A stretch of 64,000 bases of DNA from RCIO01 sp035555795. GTDB lineage: Bacteria > Pseudomonadota > Alphaproteobacteria > Rhizobiales > Rhizobiaceae. The stretch lies in NCBI GenBank assembly GCA_035555795.1, contig DATMGE010000026.1:17437-81436 (forward strand), in the 5' to 3' direction. This document shows positions 62,636 through 64,000 of this stretch, piece by piece. Within the stretch, counting starts at the first letter, position 1. Each line of letters opens with the position of its first letter. The notes under the pieces were generated by a model. The model was not told the origin of the DNA. It did not search any database and was given only the letters and a program-made list of their open reading frames with translations. Both the position numbers and the translations under genes were made by a program.

Positions 62636-63133
62636 TCACGCCGTCAGTTTCAAGATTTTCGCCTCATGGCCGGCCGCTGCGATGAAGCGCAGAAGATCGT
62701 CGCGCGCAATGGTGGTCGTCGCCGTATTGACCAGAGGATGCGTATTGATCGCATGGCTTTCCATCAAGCCGGCATCGAGGAAGGCCGTGACCTTGCCGGC
62801 CGTGTCGTTGATCAGGCCGAAGACGGTCACCGAACCGGGCAGGACGCCCAGCAGTTCATACAGGACTTCTGGCTTGCCGAAGGAAACGCGGCCGGATGCG
62901 CCGATGACATGATGAATCTGCTTGAGATCGACGGTGGCGTCTTCCTCCACGGTGAGCAGGAAATGCCTATCCTTGCGGTCGCGCAGGAAGAGGTTCCTGG
63001 TGTGGCCGCCGGGAATCTCGCCACGCAGCGCCTGCGAATCCGCCACCGTATGGAGCGGCGCATGGTCGACGGTGGTCGTATGGATGCCCAGCCGGTCGAG
63101 AAAGTCAAAGAGCTCTTGGCGGGTGGCTGGCAT
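62636..63133 (-). CDS. Prolyl-tRNA deacylase ProX (YbaK/PrdX family)
   Basis: A 165-residue trans-editing protein that clears mischarged aminoacyl-tRNAs, typically Ala-tRNA(Pro). It has the YbaK/INS fold with VDHAPLHTVADSQALRGEIPG, NLFLRDRKDRHFLLTVEEDATVDLK (quoted in part), GRVSFGKPEVLYELLG, and GSVTVFGLIND. The ATG at 63133 is the family start. A separate proS is not in the window. It is the first gene of the run before cnoX. Confidence 0.9.
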   Translation of the reverse strand: MPATRQELFDFLDRLGIHTTTVDHAPLHTVADSQALRGEIPGGHTRNLFLRDRKDRHFLLTVEEDATVDLKQIHHVIGASGRVSFGKPEVLYELLGVLPGSVTVFGLINDTAGKVTAFLDAGLMESHAINTHPLVNTATTTIARDDLLRFIAAAGHEAKILKLTA

Positions 63134-63285
63134 CCTGGTGTTCCGGCTCGTCGAAGCTGCGTTCTCATACCGTGTTTCACGCAATGAATGAAGCGCGGCA
63201 CGCCGATTGACGGAACGTCATTTCCTTGTTGCAATCGCAGGGGAGTTCGGCCATATAGGCGCGGCTTGCGGCCGTGGCCGCACGA

Positions 63286-63360
63286 GCGGGTGTAGCTCAG
63301 GGGTAGAGCACAACCTTGCCAAGGTTGGGGTCGAGGGTTCGAATCCCTTCGCCCGCTCCA
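63286..63360 (+). tRNA. tRNA-Gly (anticodon GCC)
   Basis: A complete cloverleaf: acceptor GCGGGTG pairs with CGCCCGC (one G-U type pair), D-arm GTAGCTCAGGGGTAGAGC, anticodon stem CAACC/GGTTG around TTGCCAA with anticodon GCC, and T-loop GGTTCGAATCC. Discriminator T and encoded CCA end at 63360. It reads GGC/GGT codons. Confidence 0.97.
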
Positions 63361-63386
63361 AAAATCAGCAATGATTTCAAGCATCT

Positions 63387-63412
63387 AACAAGCGCCCTAC
63401 GGGGCGCTTGTT
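63387..63412 (+). terminator. Hairpin terminator after tRNA-Gly
   Basis: AACAAGCGCCC (63387-63397) pairs with GGGCGCTTGTT (63402-63412) over a 4-base loop, 26 bases after the tRNA end. The T content at the end is short but the stem is strong. The rest of 63361-63646 has no gene; it holds GGAAGCA repeats and the vapBC promoter. Confidence 0.7.
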
Positions 63413-63438
63413 GCTTCCCCAGCCCCTCCTTGCAAAGC

Positions 63439-63467
63439 GGGGAAGCAGGGGGGAAGCACGAGGAAGC
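63439..63467. repeat. Three GGAAGCA repeats downstream of tRNA-Gly
   Basis: GGAAGCA occurs at 63441-63447, 63452-63458 and 63462-63468, in a G-rich stretch. The first copy also pairs with TGCTTCCCC at 63412-63420 as a 9-bp inverted repeat. This is simple structure with no known role; it may be a vestige of an integration junction. Confidence 0.6.
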
Positions 63468-63591
63468 AAATTCCAGCGTGCCGCAGCGCACAATCGGCGA
63501 CTCGCGAAGACCCCGCCGTTCCGCTCTCTTCCGCCAATCGACCACCGATTCGACTCCTTGCTTTCCGCCGCCTTCGCGCGGCAGCGCGACC

Positions 63592-63620
63592 TTGCGCGCT
63601 TCGATTGCTCTGGTTATATT
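63592..63620 (+). promoter_or_regulatory. Sigma70-type promoter of the vapBC-like operon
   Basis: A -35 box TTGCGC (63592-63597) and -10 box TATATT (63615-63620) are spaced by 17 bp, 27 bases before the antitoxin start codon. The direct repeat CTGGA (63622 and 63634) lies downstream and may bind the toxin-antitoxin complex. This is the best promoter match near the window's right edge. Confidence 0.6.
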
Positions 63621-63646
63621 ACTGGAAACATTTCTGGAGATCAACC

Positions 63647-63946
63647 TTGGGAAGCTCGCAGCGCCGCGCAATTCAAAACTATCGCTCCCGCCTCAGCGAG
63701 AAGGGCCTTGTGCGTTTCGAGGTGCTCGGCCGCGACACCGATCGCGACCTTATCCGGTCGCTCGCCAAACGTCTTACTGAGGACACGCCCGAAGCCTCGC
63801 GGCTCCGTTCTGCCGTCAGCAAGAGCATGGCCGTCGACGGCTCGAAGAAGGGTGGCATCCTCGCCGCGCTGCGGCGCTCCCCGCTGGTCGGCGCCGACCT
63901 CGATCTCAAGCACCCTTACGAAGAGGGTCGCGAGATCGACATCTAA
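63647..63946 (+). CDS. VapB-like antitoxin
   Basis: A 99-residue protein from a TTG start, with a GGAGA ribosome binding site 7 bases upstream. It is translated as MGSSQRRAIQNYRSRLSEKG, then a segment with FEVLGRDTDRDLIRSLAKRL and an acidic C-terminus ending HPYEEGREIDI. Layout (short DNA-binding N-terminus, acidic toxin-neutralising tail) fits antitoxins of PIN-domain toxins. The stop overlaps the toxin ATG by one base (TAATG). It is not in a named VapB family that I can recall. Confidence 0.75.
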   Translation: MGSSQRRAIQNYRSRLSEKGLVRFEVLGRDTDRDLIRSLAKRLTEDTPEASRLRSAVSKSMAVDGSKKGGILAALRRSPLVGADLDLKHPYEEGREIDI

Positions 63947-64000
63947 TGCGCTATCTGCTCGACACGGACATCATCAGTAATGTTACGAAGCCTTCGCCAT
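63946..64000 (+). CDS. VapC-like PIN-domain toxin, 5' end (cut by window end)
   Basis: Only the first 18 residues are present: MRYLLDTDIISNVTKPSP. The N-terminal YLLDTDIIS is the diagnostic first strand of PIN-domain ribonucleases, with the first catalytic Asp. It overlaps the antitoxin stop codon by one base, as in VapBC operons. VapC toxins cleave tRNA or rRNA; the target cannot be told from this fragment. Confidence 0.8.
   Translation, partial: MRYLLDTDIISNVTKPSP

Noticed and set aside
63173..63188. Half parS site (TGTTTCACG) near the ProX gene
   Set aside because: Only the left half matches; the right half departs from consensus at most positions.

Overview
The window is about 64 kb of dense, GC-rich alphaproteobacterial chromosome, most likely from the Rhizobiales (Hyphomicrobiales). 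The evidence is a ChvI-type regulator divergent from pckA, rhizobial-type families (DUF1402, DUF2628, a Tim44-like lipid-binding protein), a GTTC-N7-GTTC SOS box and the imuA-imuB-dnaE2 cassette. I cannot place the genus. Almost everything is core, vertically inherited gene content. I see no insertion sequence, prophage or CRISPR array. Only the last ~600 bases look accessory.

The central feature is the probable chromosomal replication origin between ppsR and hemE (about 21.72-22.08 kb). Gene order here (dnaQ-coaE-aroE-maf-ppsR / origin / hemE-hemJ-rho-mnmE-mnmG-rsmG-parA-parB-holA) matches the origin neighbourhood known from Caulobacter and relatives. Genes on both sides are mostly transcribed away from the gap. 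The gap holds AT-rich DNA, a DnaA-box-like site and four GANTC sites within 39 bp. Partition genes parA and parB lie 7-8 kb to the right, with parS-like sites between mnmE and mnmG, inside rsmG and, on the other side of the origin, inside hisH.

Left of the origin, from the window start: chvI (partial) and pckA; ribosome rescue factor arfB, a BON-LysM protein, an AlkB dioxygenase and a GT87-like membrane glycosyltransferase. Then comes a minus-strand histidine operon (hisB-DUF2628-hisH-DUF1330-hisA-hisF-hisE-coaA). It is followed by the HslUV protease with an embedded acetyltransferase, a DUF1402 protein, a minus-strand run of HTH regulator, Smr-domain protein, mltA and Tim44-like protein, then fxsA, secB and the origin-proximal dnaQ-coaE-aroE-maf-ppsR run.

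Right of the partition genes: holA, tRNA-Arg(CCT), an M20 amidohydrolase, a D,D-carboxypeptidase, a CobW-type metallochaperone GTPase, TusA, an L,D-transpeptidase, accA, xerD, a 51-residue membrane peptide gene, aroK-aroB, a CorC-like protein that lacks its usual membrane domain, two adjacent diguanylate cyclases, leuC, a lemA-TPM-TPM envelope operon, pdxY, a DUF429 protein, a beta-carbonic anhydrase, typA and a DUF305 protein behind a MerR/CueR-type promoter. The SOS mutagenesis operon imuA-imuB-dnaE2 comes next, then a small-protein region (metallopeptidase, DUF1737, Trm112, Lon-N domain, CnoX, ProX) and tRNA-Gly(GCC). A VapBC-like toxin-antitoxin pair runs off the right edge.

The window therefore joins chromosome start-up and segregation (oriC, ParABS), cell wall remodelling, central metabolism (gluconeogenesis, histidine, shikimate, leucine, haem) and DNA damage tolerance. 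I did not find a clearly new biological system. The most interesting leads are the GANTC cluster at the origin, the spread of parS sites, the copper-type operator before DUF305, paired operator-like sites upstream of pckA, and the truncated CorC protein.
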